A DNA stretch of 64,000 nt. Origin: Ichthyophthirius multifiliis (lineage: Eukaryota; Ciliophora; Oligohymenophorea; Hymenostomatida). The notes below the pieces were generated by a model. It did no database searches and was not told the origin of the DNA. It saw only the letters and a program-made list of their open reading frames with translations. Position 1 is the stretch's first letter. Every line of letters begins with the position of its first letter. The DNA lies in assembly GCF_000220395.1 (NCBI RefSeq), contig NW_004086071.1, positions 23,612 to 87,611 of the forward strand, in the 5' to 3' direction. This document shows positions 52,501-64,000 of the stretch, piece by piece. A program made the position numbers and the translations under genes.

Positions 52501-53094
52501 TTAATAAAAAATAGTGGCTGTTACAGCTTAAAATTTTTTGCATTTTAATATATGCGAAATGAATGGGAATTAGGTTGTGGCTTAGTATTCGGATGAATGT
52601 TAGATTGATGATTTGAATATTACTGTTGCAGATCATTTAAATAGGTGGGATGTCAAAAAAGGTAAGTTTGAAACTGAGTGGGAATATTTATAAGGGGATG
52701 AGTCTTAATAAAACTTTTAACTTACCTATAAAAATACAGATTTTGCTATTAAAGAAATTGTTAAGCATTTTAGTAATGTTTTTTTTTGTTTTTTTTTTTG
52801 GATTTATGTTTTTTTTTTTTTAGATGTTAGTGTTTGTGATGGAACCGATGTTATTTTGTAAAATAATAAAGAAAAATATCATACTTTGAAAATTACAGGA
52901 TTATATTTAAATAATGTTAAAGTAATTTTTTTTGTTTTTTAAAAAAAATAAAATATTAAATAAAATTTAATATATTTTAGTTTTTGGCAGTTTTTATGAT
53001 TGCATTTGATTTAAAAATCGGATGTGTTTTAAAAATGAAAGTTAAATGTGAAAATGAAGATGTTGCAGAAAGTTTAATTTAAGCATTTAACTGA
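49577..53094 (+). CDS. COPG: Coatomer subunit gamma (COPI)
   Basis: ATG 49577, TGA 53092-53094, about eight short introns (for example 49650-49725, 50271-50320). The HEAT-like trunk shows VLQDSRCFNNSQLNPRQCRQ, ITKLFQSNDKDLRRMIYLMI, MYIVTQSLMKDITSSNDLYR, MALRILNK-type repeats (FVALRILNK), SLSSLAVSLLLKVCSEDNID and DMSDEFKVDILRSIRNLVKN, then FINNRIHLEEPEVRAAAVGT. A hydrophilic hinge leads to the appendage (ear) domain: FFDDYLVIEYIIKNTVQQTT, VDLQLNSEFLKVAHIVPANE, HFNICEMNGNQVVAQYSDEC and the end MKVKCENEDVAESLIQAFN. Gamma-COP is the trunk subunit of the COPI coat, which carries p24 proteins and KKxx cargo from Golgi to ER. Length and domain order match the family. Confidence 0.93.
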
Positions 53095-53412
53095 TAATGA
53101 AAAATTATATATATATATTTTTTTTATTATTTTTAATTGAATAAAAGTTGTTATAAAATTAGTTTTTTTTTTTTAAATATAAAAATATTTTAGTTAATAT
53201 TATATAAAATTTTATTTTTTATATAATTAGTAATATTATTATATATATATATTTTTTATATAAAAATTAAATTTGTTTAATAAATAATACAATTATTTAT
53301 ATAAAATTAAAATTATCATATGAAATTAAAAAGTCTTATTTTAATTTAATTAAAACATAAAAAAATATATAAATTTAAAATATTATAATATTAAATTTAA
53401 TATTTTATATTA
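53095..53412. other. AT-rich convergent spacer
   Basis: Spacer between COPG and the long coiled-coil gene, convergent 3' ends. A/T tracts only. Confidence 0.55.
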
Positions 53413-55433
53413 TCAATAATTAAACAATTATTCTATTGCATTAGCTTAAATAAATAACATTTATAAATAATCCTCATTATCATCTATATTTTAGAGTAAT
53501 GTAGTGGATTATTATTAGTTTAAAGTTCCATTTTTAAAACTTAGAAATGCGCTATTTAAAAATAAACTTTCATCCTATTCTTATTTTATTGTAAACAAAC
53601 AATTAAAATAAAATAAAATTAAAAAAGTAAAAAATACCTTATTATTTGAGTTTAGTAAAAGGCTTTTTTTAGGACTTTTAAAACATATTTTCATTATTTT
53701 ATTAAATTTCTTAAAATTTTTTTTGAGCAATATAAATATTTTCTTATTATAATTTTTTGACTTCATTTTGTAATTAATGATTTTCTTATTGACATTAATT
53801 TAATTTTTCATATAAATTTTAAATTTAAATTTATAAGCAATTATTAACAAATTCTTCATTTTTGTTTTATTAATTTGTAAATTATTCTATTTAAAAATAA
53901 AATAGAGAATATATATATATTTATATATATATATATATTTATATTATATATATAAATATATTACATCTAACCTAAAATTTAAAACTATTCAAATTATTTA
54001 ATTATTCGCAAATTTACTATTATTCATCTAAACTTTCCTATATTTTTTCTTATATCGCTCCTTTTTTCATATCAAGTTCTTATTTTAACATCATTAATGG
54101 AGTAGGTAATTAAATTTGAGAATGTCTTCCCAAAACTTCATGGACTTACAAAATAATTTAACCCATAACTGTCATATCATCAAAATTTTATGTTCTTTTT
54201 TCAAGCTTTTATTTAAAGAATAAATTATTATAATATAAATAAGTATACTTGATTTTTATATTATTAGTAAATATTTTTAATCTAATATTAAAGTTCAATA
54301 TATTTATCTTATATAATTTCCAAAAAAGTAATAAATTAAGCTCCAAATAATTAAAATATAATTTATTTACTTTCTTTTTATATCTCTAGGCTTTAGTTTT
54401 CTTCAAAAATGAGGCTTTCAATTTAAGGTATTAAGTTATTTTGTTCTTAAATGAGATTCTCAAAAGCATTTTTAGACGCATTTTGTTGAATTTCTTATTA
54501 GTTTTTTTAATTCTATTATATTTTTCCAGAAAGCTATTCTAATTCTTTATTTTTTAAGTAAATTTAGTTTTCTAAAGCAGCAATTTTTCTTTCTAATTCT
54601 TACTCATTATCTTATTATGATTTTTTTAAATATTCCATATTAGCCTTTTCGTTTTCTAATAATTATAAACATACACATAGTTCTTTTCTTATTTAATTAT
54701 TTTCTTTTTCTAAACATTGGGTTTATTCTTCGAATTTGATTTGTTGTTAAATTAAAGATTTTTACTCTTGTGAATTTTTTTGCTGAATTTCTGTATTTTT
54801 AGTAAATAATTCTGAATATTTATTTTAAATATCGTTATATTTCTAGAATATTTCAGTATATTTATCTTAAGTTTATTCGTTTTGTTAAGCTAATTTTTAT
54901 AATTTTTATTAAAATAGTGTATTTTAGTTAGTTGCTAGTTCATATTTTTTTTAAATATTATCATTATTTTATAAAAGTTATAGATTAGATTCTTTTAATT
55001 CAAAAATTTATTTCTATAATAATTCATTTTAATTTTTAAAAAGAGAACAGTTTTTGCATTAAGAATTGTTTTCGTGTAAAATTTAATTTCTTAAAATTTA
55101 GTTTTGTTATTCCAAATCTGTTATTTAAATAGAATTTTGTTAATTTTATAAACTTAAAGTATTTTTTAAATTTTAAATTTATAATTAGAGTTATATAATT
55201 TAATTATTTTTTTCATCAAATTATAATTAATATTATTGTGTTTCTTTTATTCTTTCAATATTGTCTTTATTCGTTAATAAATACGAACTAGATTTTTATT
55301 TATATTTAAATTCTTCATTTTATTCATCTTCGTCAAAATTTAATTACTTATTAATTAATATTATTGATTCTGCACATTTTCTATTATTAATTTGATTAGA
55401 ATAATTTTACATATTTTTTAAATCAGCAAATAA

Positions 55434-55487
<54 letters not shown>

Positions 55488-56781
55488 ATTTTAATTTTCA
55501 TTAAAAACATTTATTTTTTCAAAATTTTCTTATAGTTTTTAATATTCTTTTTATAAATTTTAAATTTTACAGAATTAAGATTTATTACTATTTAAAATAT
55601 CATCATTATTTGCTATTTTTTCTTATAAAAAAGATTTTTATTCTTTAACGAATTCATCATATACAATTTTACTTTCATAAAGAATCCATTATAAATCAGA
55701 AAATCTTTAATTATAATTATTTAGTTTTTGAGACAAATTGTTAATTATTAAATTTTATCCTAGTAATTTTTCCTCTAATTCATTTATTTTTTAAATATTA
55801 TTACTTTTGCATACAGTACCTTAGTTAGAACAACATTTGTATATTATTAGTAATTTTTCCAATTCGTCATAAAGAACTTGAATTAAATATTTTAGGACTA
55901 TTTTATCTTCTTCATCAAAATAATTATAATATATTTCTGGATTTTATGATATTTTATTAGATATATATTATAAGTGCTTTGTCAAAGTTGCCCTACTTTA
56001 AGGTTTAAATAACTCGATTCTATTTTTAATATCTTTTAATAGTATGATTAATTTATCTGAACTAATTTAATTATCATTATTATTTGAAAAAATGGCACTT
56101 TTATCTTTTCTTTTTATTTAAAAAATTTCGTTTGGATTTGCTAATATTTATGAATAAGAATTATTATTATTTTCAAAATATTTTTGATTTGTAAATATTT
56201 ATTTGTAATTATTTTCAAACATTATTTAATTATTTTCATATAATTTTTGACTTTATATGTTGCTTTATTAATTTTATAAATATAATGTTTTTTAAGGAGA
56301 ATCTTATGTATTCTAAGTTTTTGGTTTTTATTTTATTTCTTTATCTATTTAAGTCATTATATTATTAATATCTCTAAATGTTTTTTCAAATTTTTAATAC
56401 TTTTCAATACTTTGTAAACGTTTTTAAACCTATTTTTTTTTAAATAAATTATCTATATTTTTTTTTAAATATAAAAAATATACTTCATCAACTCTATCTT
56501 TTAATTTATATACACTTTCTTTCTGTTTTTTTTTTTTTTTTTTTTTAATATATATGTATTTATATTATTATTTTATATATTCTTTTTACGTTTTTTATAG
56601 TATCTCTTTGAATAAAAGAAGAACTTTTTAATTTAGAATAATTAGGAATTTAAGAATTTTATTATTAAATCATTGAATATTGAAGAATTTATTAGTTATT
56701 ATTTTTTATTGAAAAACTTTGATTACTATTTGAATTATATTTTCCGGTTGTTTCTGGTGTAAAACTATTTTGTATTCGCAT
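53413..56781 (-). CDS. Long coiled-coil protein, Gln/Asn-rich
   Basis: ATG 56781-56779 (MRIQNSFTPETTGKYNSNSN), TGA 53415-53413, roughly 1000 residues. After a Ser/Asn-rich head there is an intron (about 56600-56530), then VYKLKDRVDEVYFLYLKKNI and a long series of heptad-rich helices, for example ILHENNSQCKNCSLFKNQNE, IRKELCVCLQLLENEKANME and LERKIAALENQIYLKNKELE. A poly-Asn tract from (AAT)n lies at 55434-55484. The end reads LQNEVKKLQQENIYIAQKKF, an intron (53637-53580) and ESLFLNSAFLSFKNGTLN. No motor or calponin domain is seen. It resembles ciliate centriole/basal-body or cortical coiled-coil proteins; function inferred only. Confidence 0.6.
55434..55484. repeat. (ATT)n / (AAT)n microsatellite encoding poly-Asn
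   Basis: About 17 units inside the long coiled-coil gene. Flanking frame (FNENQNY before, NLFADLKNM after) fixes the coding-strand reading as AAT, that is asparagine, unlike the TAA-read tracts at 1703-1770 and 23753-23797. Confidence 0.8.
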
Positions 56782-57238
56782 TATTGTATAAATTTTTTGA
56801 TATTTCTTTTTATTATTTTTATATTTTGTAAATATTTGATTTGGTTAATATAGAAGCTATTTGTTTATCTTATATCTTATACTATAAATATATATATATA
56901 TATATTTTTTTTAAATAAGCAAATATATAAAATTTTTGTTTAAATTTTAAAATTTTATATTTTTATATTTAATAATTTTACAAATGATATAATTTATATT
57001 TATTTAGTAAAAAAGAAAAAAAAACAATTATAAAATATATTTAATTATATAATTTATAAAATTATTTATTAAGAAAAATATATATATATATATATATATT
57101 ATATAACATGATATTTTGTACATTCAATAATTTAAGTAAAAATATGCGAAAATTATTTATATATAAATTTTAATAATTAATAAAATATAAAGATATTCAA
57201 AAAATAAAAAAAATAAAAATAAAAAAAAATAAAAAAAA
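56782..57238. other. Divergent AT-rich spacer
   Basis: Head-to-head spacer between the coiled-coil gene and HSP10; (TA)n near 57078-57100. Probably holds both promoters; no element is identifiable. Confidence 0.55.
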
Positions 57239-57593
57239 ATGACTTCAACATTTAAAAGATTAATCCCTTCTTTAAATAGAATTCTTGTTAAAAGATTCGA
57301 AGCAGAAACAAAGACCAAAACTGGAATTATTCTTTAAGACCCTGCAGATAAAACAGCTTATGGATAAGTAGTATAAGTAGGTCCAGGTAATATTTAAATA
57401 AAATAAAAAAAAATATATAATTAAATAAAAAAAAGGAACTTATAATAATAATGGATAACTTTAACCTGTTGCAGTAAAAGTTGGAGATTTCGTTGTTTTA
57501 CCTGAATATGGTGGATCTAAAATAGCATTAAAGGAAGGCGAGTTTTTCGTTTATAGAGATACTGATGTTGTTGGTATTCTCTAAAAAGATTGA
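57239..57593 (+). CDS. HSPE1: Mitochondrial co-chaperonin HSP10 (GroES/CPN10)
   Basis: ATG 57239, one 49-nt intron (57387-57435), TGA 57591-57593; about 101 residues, the family's usual size. It starts FKRLIPSLNRILVKRFEAET, has the mobile loop KTKTGIILQDPADKTAYGQV that contacts HSP60, then VVQVGPG, PVAVKVGDFVVLPEYGGSKI (the beta-barrel and GG-K turn), and ends FFVYRDTDVVGILQKD. Seven subunits cap the HSP60 chaperonin in the mitochondrial matrix. No separate presequence, as in most HSP10s. G+C is higher than average for the window, consistent with strong expression. Identification is secure. Confidence 0.95.
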
Positions 57594-58745
57594 TCTTTGT
57601 TTATTTTATATAGTATTTTTTTGATTATATAATTTTATTTGGATTAAAATTAAATTTCTATTGAACAATATTTTTTTATTTTTTTTATATTTATTTACTT
57701 TTTTTTTTTTTTTTTTCTTTTTTTTCTAACATTCATGTTTTTATTTATATTTTTAGTTTGGTATTTTCTCGATATTTCTATTAATTATAATTGATATATT
57801 TAATTTTCTAATTATTTTTCTTTCTTGAAATTTCTAAATTAACTTTTTTATTAATTTTTTATTTCTTTTTATTATAATTTATGTAAAGTATAATATTGTT
57901 TATAATTAATAATAAAATATTATAAACATTAATTATTTCAAATAAATTAAATAAAAATTATAAAAAGTATTAAATATATATATAATTAAATAAAAATAAA
58001 ATAACAAATAAATATATCTTTAGTTACATGTGATAAGTTTGAAACAGCCGAAAATAAAACAAAAAATGCCTATTAATATAAATGTAAATTAAAATAATAT
58101 ATATAATAAAACATACATGGTCATAATTAATTAAAAATAAAATTTGAATGAAGAAATCCTTATTTATTAGTTCTTCTTAAAATTAAAAAAATAAGGTAAT
58201 TAATAAAATAATGATAATTAATAATAATAGTTAATAATAATATTATAATAATATTTTTACTATTAACATATATATTTAAAATATAAAGAATTTAATTAAT
58301 GAAATCGACAAAGATCTTTATAAAAATTATATTATTATTAAAAAAAATAGATTTTTATTAATAATAATAAAAATAATATTTAATATTAGAAAGTATAAAT
58401 TAATAAGATATGTTTTAATTTTTTTTTTTATCTGTTTTTTATTTTTTTATTTTAAAATGTTTAATTATTTGGTTAATTTATATAATTTATGTATATACTA
58501 TTTATTTATTAGAAATTTTATTATTAAATTCCATGTTTTATTAACTAAATTAAATTTTCTACATATTTAATAAAAAAAAAAAAAAAAAATTAAATATAAA
58601 ATTAATAATTAAAGTAAAATAAGTATTATATTATGATAATTTTTTTTTTTTTTTATAATTAAACAAAAAATATGAATTAAAATCTAAAATTATAAAATTA
58701 AACATAAAAACAAAATAAAAAATATTAAATAAAAACAATAATAAA
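57594..58745. other. AT-rich intergenic region
   Basis: Over 1 kb of A/T-rich spacer with T-runs (57688-57720) and A-runs (58568-58590). No gene or RNA signal supported. Confidence 0.55.
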
Positions 58746-60785
58746 ATGTTAGAAATTAAAGAAAATAATTAAATTAACTCCAAAAAATAATCAGCAGTTC
58801 CTATAAAGCAAGAAAAACATTAAAAACATGATGAACATTTATCAACATTAAAAACAATTTCTGAAATAGTATCTGCATTAATCTAAGCATATGAAAAAAA
58901 CGAAAAAATCAATTTAACAAAAGTACGAAAAAAAAAAAAAAAAATTAAAAAAAAAAAAAAGGTAAAAGGCGATTTATCAAGAAAAAATAAATTAAATGGT
59001 ACACCGAAAATAGTAGACATAATATAAGCAATTCCTGAAAAATATAAAAATGTATTAATTCCAATGTTAAAAGTAAAACCAGTAAGAACAGCATCTGGAG
59101 TTGCAATAGTAGCAGTTATGTCAAAACCTCATAGATGTCCTCATATTGCAACAACAGGAAACATATGCATTTATTGTCCAGGAGTTAATACTTAAATTTT
59201 ACTTTATTTATATAAATTAATTTTAAAATAAAAGGGTCCTGATTCTGATTTTGAATATTCAACCTAAAGTTATACTGGATATGAACCTACTTCTATGAGA
59301 GCTATTAGAGCAAGGTATTTTTTGTTTTGTTTCTAATTAAGTTATTTTGATAAATTAAAAAGATATAATCCTTATATTTAATCAAAAGAAAGAATAGAAT
59401 AGTTAAGAAAATTAGGACATGATGTTGATAAAGTAGAGTTTATTATTATGGGAGGTACTTTTATGTCTTTAGATGCAGCTTATAGAGATTATTTCATTCG
59501 TAATTTACATGATTCATTAAGTGGACATAGATCCCATAATGTAGCAGAAGCAGTAAAATTTTCAGATGAAAGTAGAACAAAATGTATAGGAATTACTATT
59601 GAAACACGTCCTGATTTTTGCTACTAACCTCATCTTTCGGACATGCTTTTATATGGATGTACTCGTATTGAAGTAGGAGTACAATCTATATATGAAGATG
59701 TTGCAAGAGATACTAATAGAGGACATACTATTGAAGCTGTAAAAAAATGTTTTAGGCTTTCAAAAGATGCTGGCTTCAAGGTAGTTTCTCATTTAATGCC
59801 TGACTTACCTAATATGGGTATTTTATAAAAATAAATATTTAAAATAAAAAAATAAATAGGAGTTGAAAGAGATATAGAATCTTTTAAAGAATTTTTTGAA
59901 AATCCTGATTTTAGAGCTGATGGTTTAAAAATATATCCTACTTTAGTTATTAGAGGCACAGGTTTATATGAATTATGGAAAAATGGAAAATATAGAAATT
60001 ATCATCCAAGTATTTTTTTTAACAAAAATAATAATAATAAATGCATAAATGTATATATAATATGAAAAAATTATAGATGCTTTAGTAGAAATTATAGCTA
60101 AATTATTAGCTTTAGTTCCTCCATGGACTAGAATATATAGAATATAAAGAGATATTCCTATGCCTTTGGTAACAAGTGGAGTTGATAATGGTAATTTAAG
60201 AGAACTTGCTTTAATAAAAATGAAAGATATGAATATTCCTTGTAGAGATATTAGAACAAGAGAAGTTGGCATTAAAGAAATTCATCATAAAGTAAAACCT
60301 GATTAAGTCGAATTTATTAGAAGAGATTATTTTGCTAATGATGGCTGGGAAACTTTCCTTGCTTATGAAGATCCTATTTAAGATATTCTCATTGGTATGC
60401 TAAGATTGAGAAAATGTGGTGTTTCAACTTTTAGACCTGAATTATTAGGAAAGTAATATATTTTATTTATTTATTTAATTTTTTATTTCTTTTTAGTGTT
60501 TCTATTGTTAGGGAATTACACGTTTATGGTTCAGTTGTACCTATTCATTCTAGAAATCCTATAAAATTCTAACATTAAGTATTTATATATAAAAAATTGC
60601 ATATTTTATTATTTTTATCAAAAAAGGGATTTGGTACAATGCTTATGGAAGAAGCAGAAAGGATAGCTAAAAAAGAACATGGATCTACTAAATTAGCAGT
60701 TATTGCAGGTGTAGGAACTAGACATTATTATAGAAAATTAGGATATGAATTAGAAGGACCATATATGATAAAACATTTAATATGA
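58746..60785 (+). CDS. ELP3: Elongator complex catalytic subunit ELP3
   Basis: ATG 58746, TGA 60783-60785, about seven small introns including a 27-nt one (59315-59341) and an A-run intron (58922-58960). An N-terminal helix ([20 protein letters not shown]) precedes the radical-SAM domain: [38 protein letters not shown] with the three cluster cysteines, [65 protein letters not shown] and [10 protein letters not shown]. The C-terminal acetyltransferase (GNAT) domain has [35 protein letters not shown] and [23 protein letters not shown]3 modifies wobble uridines (cm5U) of tRNAs using acetyl-CoA. All key residues visible. Confidence 0.95.
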
Positions 60786-61212
60786 TTTAATATAAATATA
60801 TATATATATATTTATATATATATATAATTTTTATATTTATAATTATGTAATTTCATTTATTTCAATTATATAAAATTTATAATATTACTTTTTTTAATAC
60901 ATTTTTTTTTTATTTTATTTTATTTTTTTTATATTAAAATAATATATTATATTTAAAATTTAAAAATTATATTTATATAAGCATTAGCTTATTTGTAAAA
61001 ATAGAATTTCTAATTTATATTTAATATTAATAAGATTCTTATAAACATATAATTTTTATATTAAAATTGCATTCTTTTAATGATTCAATCTAATATACTA
61101 TTTAAGTTATTTAAATAATATTTTTTTTTTATTTTAAAAATTATCTTGCTAATTATAATACTTATATATATATAATAGATTATTATATAATTTTCGTAAA
61201 TTTTATTTATTT
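60786..61212. other. AT-rich convergent spacer
   Basis: Between the ELP3 stop codon and the stop of the next minus-strand gene. (AT)n near 60795-60830; nothing else. Confidence 0.55.
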
Positions 61213-61659
61213 TCAAATATCTTTTACAAAATATATAGAAGGATCTTTAACTAATTATTATTTAATAAAATATTTTAAATTTTCTATTTCTTAGTTTAAA
61301 TTTTTTAGTTAATCAAGAAAGTCATTTTCATTTTAGTAATCTTCAGTAACTTTATTTAAAAATTCTTTAAATTCAAAATTTTACTAATCTGTTTAATCTG
61401 TAAAAATAATTTCTTTTAAACCATTATTAACAATATCCGCATACTTTTATTTCCATTTCTAAAATAATATTTTATATATTATAAAAATTATATTTTATAT
61501 TATTTTTTATTATACTAAAAATCTATCTTTTAAATTTTATACTGAAGGATTTTTATCAAAATCACCTTTCATTTCATTTACATTTGCTTATAAATCTTAA
61601 ATAACTTTTTTAAAAAATCTAATAACATTATCTTTATCGGAATTATATGTATTATTCAT
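61213..61659 (-). CDS. Small coiled-coil protein, unknown
   Basis: ATG 61659-61657 (MNNTYNSDKDNVIRFFKK), a 57-nt intron 61515-61459, TGA 61215-61213; about 129 residues. Reads KVIQDLQANVNEMKGDFDKN, then KWKQKYADIVNNGLKEIIF, NFEFKEFLNKVTEDYQNEND and LDQLKNLNQEIENLKYFIKQ, ending DPSIYFVKDI. Predominantly helical with heptads in the second half. The size and helical pattern would suit a kinetochore or Mediator-type small subunit, but no family motif is seen, so function stays unknown. Confidence 0.6.
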
Positions 61660-62429
61660 ATTGATAATTTGTTAAATATAAATTTAAATTATATTTATAA
61701 ATGAATAAAAAAAAGTAGTATAAGTTATTTTATATTAATTAAATAATAAATATTTTAAAATTATAAAAAAAAAAAAATATAAATATAAAAAAAATATATT
61801 AATAAATATATTATACATTATATATATATATATATATATAATTTTAAATTATATTTATTTATTTAATAATATATATTATTTTTATTATTTAATTTTTTTA
61901 TTTAATATATTTATATATAGATAATTATTTTAAATTTATTAATTAAATTAATTTTATATTTAATAATTATAAATATTATAAATCTTTAATTATTTTCTTA
62001 TATTTTTTATTTATTAAATTAATTTATTTTAAATATATTATTATTAATTAAAGATATTTTACTTTTATTTATTTACTAATAAAAAACATATATTAATTTA
62101 ATATAAAATATTAAATATCTTGTTCTAAATATAATTTTTTTATATTTTATTATAATATAAGTATTTTCAATATAAAATTATTTTTAATATTTTATGTTAT
62201 ATTATTGTTTATATGCAAATATATTATAAATTAAAATAATTAAATTTTATAATATTTAAATAAAAATATATATATAATTTTTCAAATAAATATAATTATT
62301 ATAAAAAGATATTTTAATTATATTATTTTTTTTAAATATTTATTTTTTTCTAATTAATAAAAAATATATAATAAATATTATTTATATTTTTATTATATCA
62401 TATGCATTTTAAATATTTTACGATTATCA
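61660..62429. other. AT-rich spacer
   Basis: A/T-dominated with (TA)n near 61818-61840; no coding signal. Confidence 0.5.
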
Positions 62430-62880
62430 ATAACTAAATATTATCTTTTAAATCCATTTAAAGAGATCAAATTTTTAATATATTAATTCATTAGTTCTTT
62501 TTCTTATTTAAACATGCTAATTTTTTTTCCATATTATTTCTACTAATTTTCTAGATAACACATAGTGATCATTTTAGCAAAGAAAGTCTTTTTGAACAAT
62601 ATTAATAGCGGAAATATTTATGTGATTATATGAATTTTAATGTTATAATTTTATTCCTTTTTATTCGAATCTTTAAATAATTAATGCAAATAAACATCAT
62701 TTAACACCAAAGCGTTTAATCATAACTAAAATTTTTTTTGGTATTTCTTTACATTTTTGTATTTAATAAAATCATATAATTATTAATATTTAATGAAAAA
62801 AGTTTTTTATTAGAACATAATTTTTTTTTTGGGATTTATAATTATTTTTAAATAAAATTTATTATAAATTGTAATTAGTT
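62430..62880 (-). pseudogene. Coding-like remnant, family not recognised
   Basis: Minus-strand sequence is less A/T-biased than its surroundings. One frame reads HINISAINIVQKDFLCQNDH - YVLSRKLVEIIWKKNQHV and runs to a TGA; a neighbouring frame upstream has PKKILVMIKRFGVK before a TGA. No start codon or continuous gene joins them. The basic, helical sequence would suit a transposase or DNA-binding fragment, but no motif supports this. Confidence 0.25.
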
Positions 62881-63463
62881 TAATAATACATATTTTATAA
62901 AAATTTTAACCTTAAATATTTAATAATTTACTGAATGTAATGAGAAAATGATTTACATACTGATTTATATTTACTTTAGTTAAATCAAATAAATTTAATT
63001 TTCTTTTATTATAAATTCTTAATATAAATATAATTATTTCTTAAATTAAAATAATATTTATTATAAAATTAATAAAATATTTAATTATTTATTTAATAAA
63101 ATAGGATTTTATAAAAGTTTTTATTAAAATGCATAGTATAAATTATATTTATATGTTAAATACAATATATTTTTTATTTTTAAAATATATATTTTTTTTA
63201 TTTGCATTTTTAAAAATAATTTATATATATAATATATTTTTTAAATTGTTTTTATTTATATAATTTATAAATTATACAATTATTTTGATTTTATTAAATA
63301 TATAAATGAATATATTTTTATTAATATATATTTTTCAAATCATATATAAATAAAAGATTAATTAAAATCTTCATTATTATAAACAAAAATAAAAATATAT
63401 TTATAAAAATAAATACATATAAAGAAAAAATATATTTTTTATATATTAAAATTAAAAACAAAA
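62881..63463. other. AT-rich spacer
   Basis: A/T tracts leading into the last gene; no feature recognised. Confidence 0.5.
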
Positions 63464-64000
63464 ATGACAGCTGATATAGTTAAATAAGAAGTTTAAAATC
63501 TTCCAAAAGATTATGGCAAAATGCCTGCTGGATATAATTTTTTAACAAGGGGTATATAAAATATAATTAAACAAATAAAAAATATAAAAAGAAAAATATC
63601 TTGACAAAAATAATTTATAAAAACATTAAGCATTTAAATAAAAATCTATAAAAAAATTATATTTTAAATAAATAATTTAAATTAAAAATAGGCAAAAATT
63701 GGAAGGAATATCATAATGATTTTATATTAAGAACTGATGCAGTTTGGGAAAAATAATAATTATATGATTATTTCAGAAATTTCATGAAGGTAAAAAAAGT
63801 AAATTACAATATATAAAATAAAAAAAATTAAAAAAAAGCCATTCTACTTTGATCACGGAATGAAAAAATATTAAATGATTGAACCTGAAGATTTATACAC
63901 AATGATATTCGAAGCTTGTATAAAAAAAATCATATATATATATATATATAAATAATTATACATATATTTATTAATTAATAATATATATATATATATATAT
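63464..64000 (+). CDS. Unknown small protein gene, 3' end beyond window
   Basis: ATG 63464. Exon 1 MTADIVKQEVQNLPKDYGKM-PAGYNFLTR; phase-1 intron 63552-63691; exon 2 GKNWKEYHNDFILRTDAVWE-KQQLYDYFRNFMK; phase-0 intron 63790-63838; exon 3 PFYFDHGMKKYQMIEPEDLY-TMIFEA, with a donor GTATAAA at 63918 leading into a (TA)n-rich intron that leaves the window. A clean, well-spliced gene. The soluble, aromatic-rich sequence might be a mitochondrial complex subunit, but I do not recognise the family. Confidence 0.65.

Noticed and set aside
59973-60272. 99-codon minus-strand ORF
   Set aside because: Antisense to the ELP3 coding sequence.
62430-62880. Transposase call
   Set aside because: The fragment is basic and helical but has no DDE or zinc-ribbon motif and no terminal repeats around it.

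Overview
This window reads as a macronuclear chromosome segment of an oligohymenophorean ciliate. Base composition is extremely A+T-rich. Every recognisable gene is open only if TAA and TAG are read as glutamine and TGA is the sole stop; for example, the invariant Gln of the histone H2A 'GLQFPVGR' segment is a TAA codon. Short AT-rich GT...AG introns (27 to about 140 nt), very AT-rich spacers and the gene content fit an Ichthyophthirius-like genome. The species is inferred from composition and code, not proven. Standard-code ORFs are mostly fragments of split genes.

Layout: 0-5 kb, a Q-rich partial gene and ARMC9 (LisH + armadillo, ciliary). 5-11 kb, an unknown Lys/Gln-rich protein, a VTT/TVP38-type membrane protein, a small basic SRSKTP protein and a five-helix protein with three PX-like domains. 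11-19 kb, an H2A.X-type histone, a TTLL3-like tubulin glycylase and a sugar-transporter-like MFS protein. 20-30 kb, a degenerate coding stretch, a C2/coiled-coil/multispan protein ending in poly-Q, a divergent SKP1, an SPFH/Band 7 protein, an ankyrin-AGC kinase and a p24 cargo receptor. 31-40 kb, a mitochondrial carrier, a ciliate two-span membrane protein with a broken paralogous exon near it, and coiled-coil genes. 42-54 kb, an ERCC1/Rad10-like gene, a small unknown gene, SF3B1 and coatomer gamma. 53-64 kb, a long coiled-coil protein, HSP10, ELP3, a small coiled-coil gene and the start of an unknown gene.

The genes are independent eukaryotic units, not operons. Several are housekeeping (SF3B1, COPG, HSP10, ELP3, H2A). 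Several are ciliary or cytoskeletal (ARMC9, TTLL3, coiled-coil proteins) or membrane-traffic related (p24, COPG, PX, VTT). Two technical points matter. At least six genes show the same kind of frame break, where the true frame resumes at -1 in an A or T run, as if one homopolymer base were missing. Long (TAA)n or (ATT)n tracts lie inside genes and encode poly-Gln or poly-Asn. The most unusual proteins are the five-helix/triple-PX protein, the ankyrin-AGC kinase and the p24 protein with a long acidic insert. I found no tRNA, rRNA, CRISPR array or intact transposon. All calls come from reading the sequence; no database search was run.
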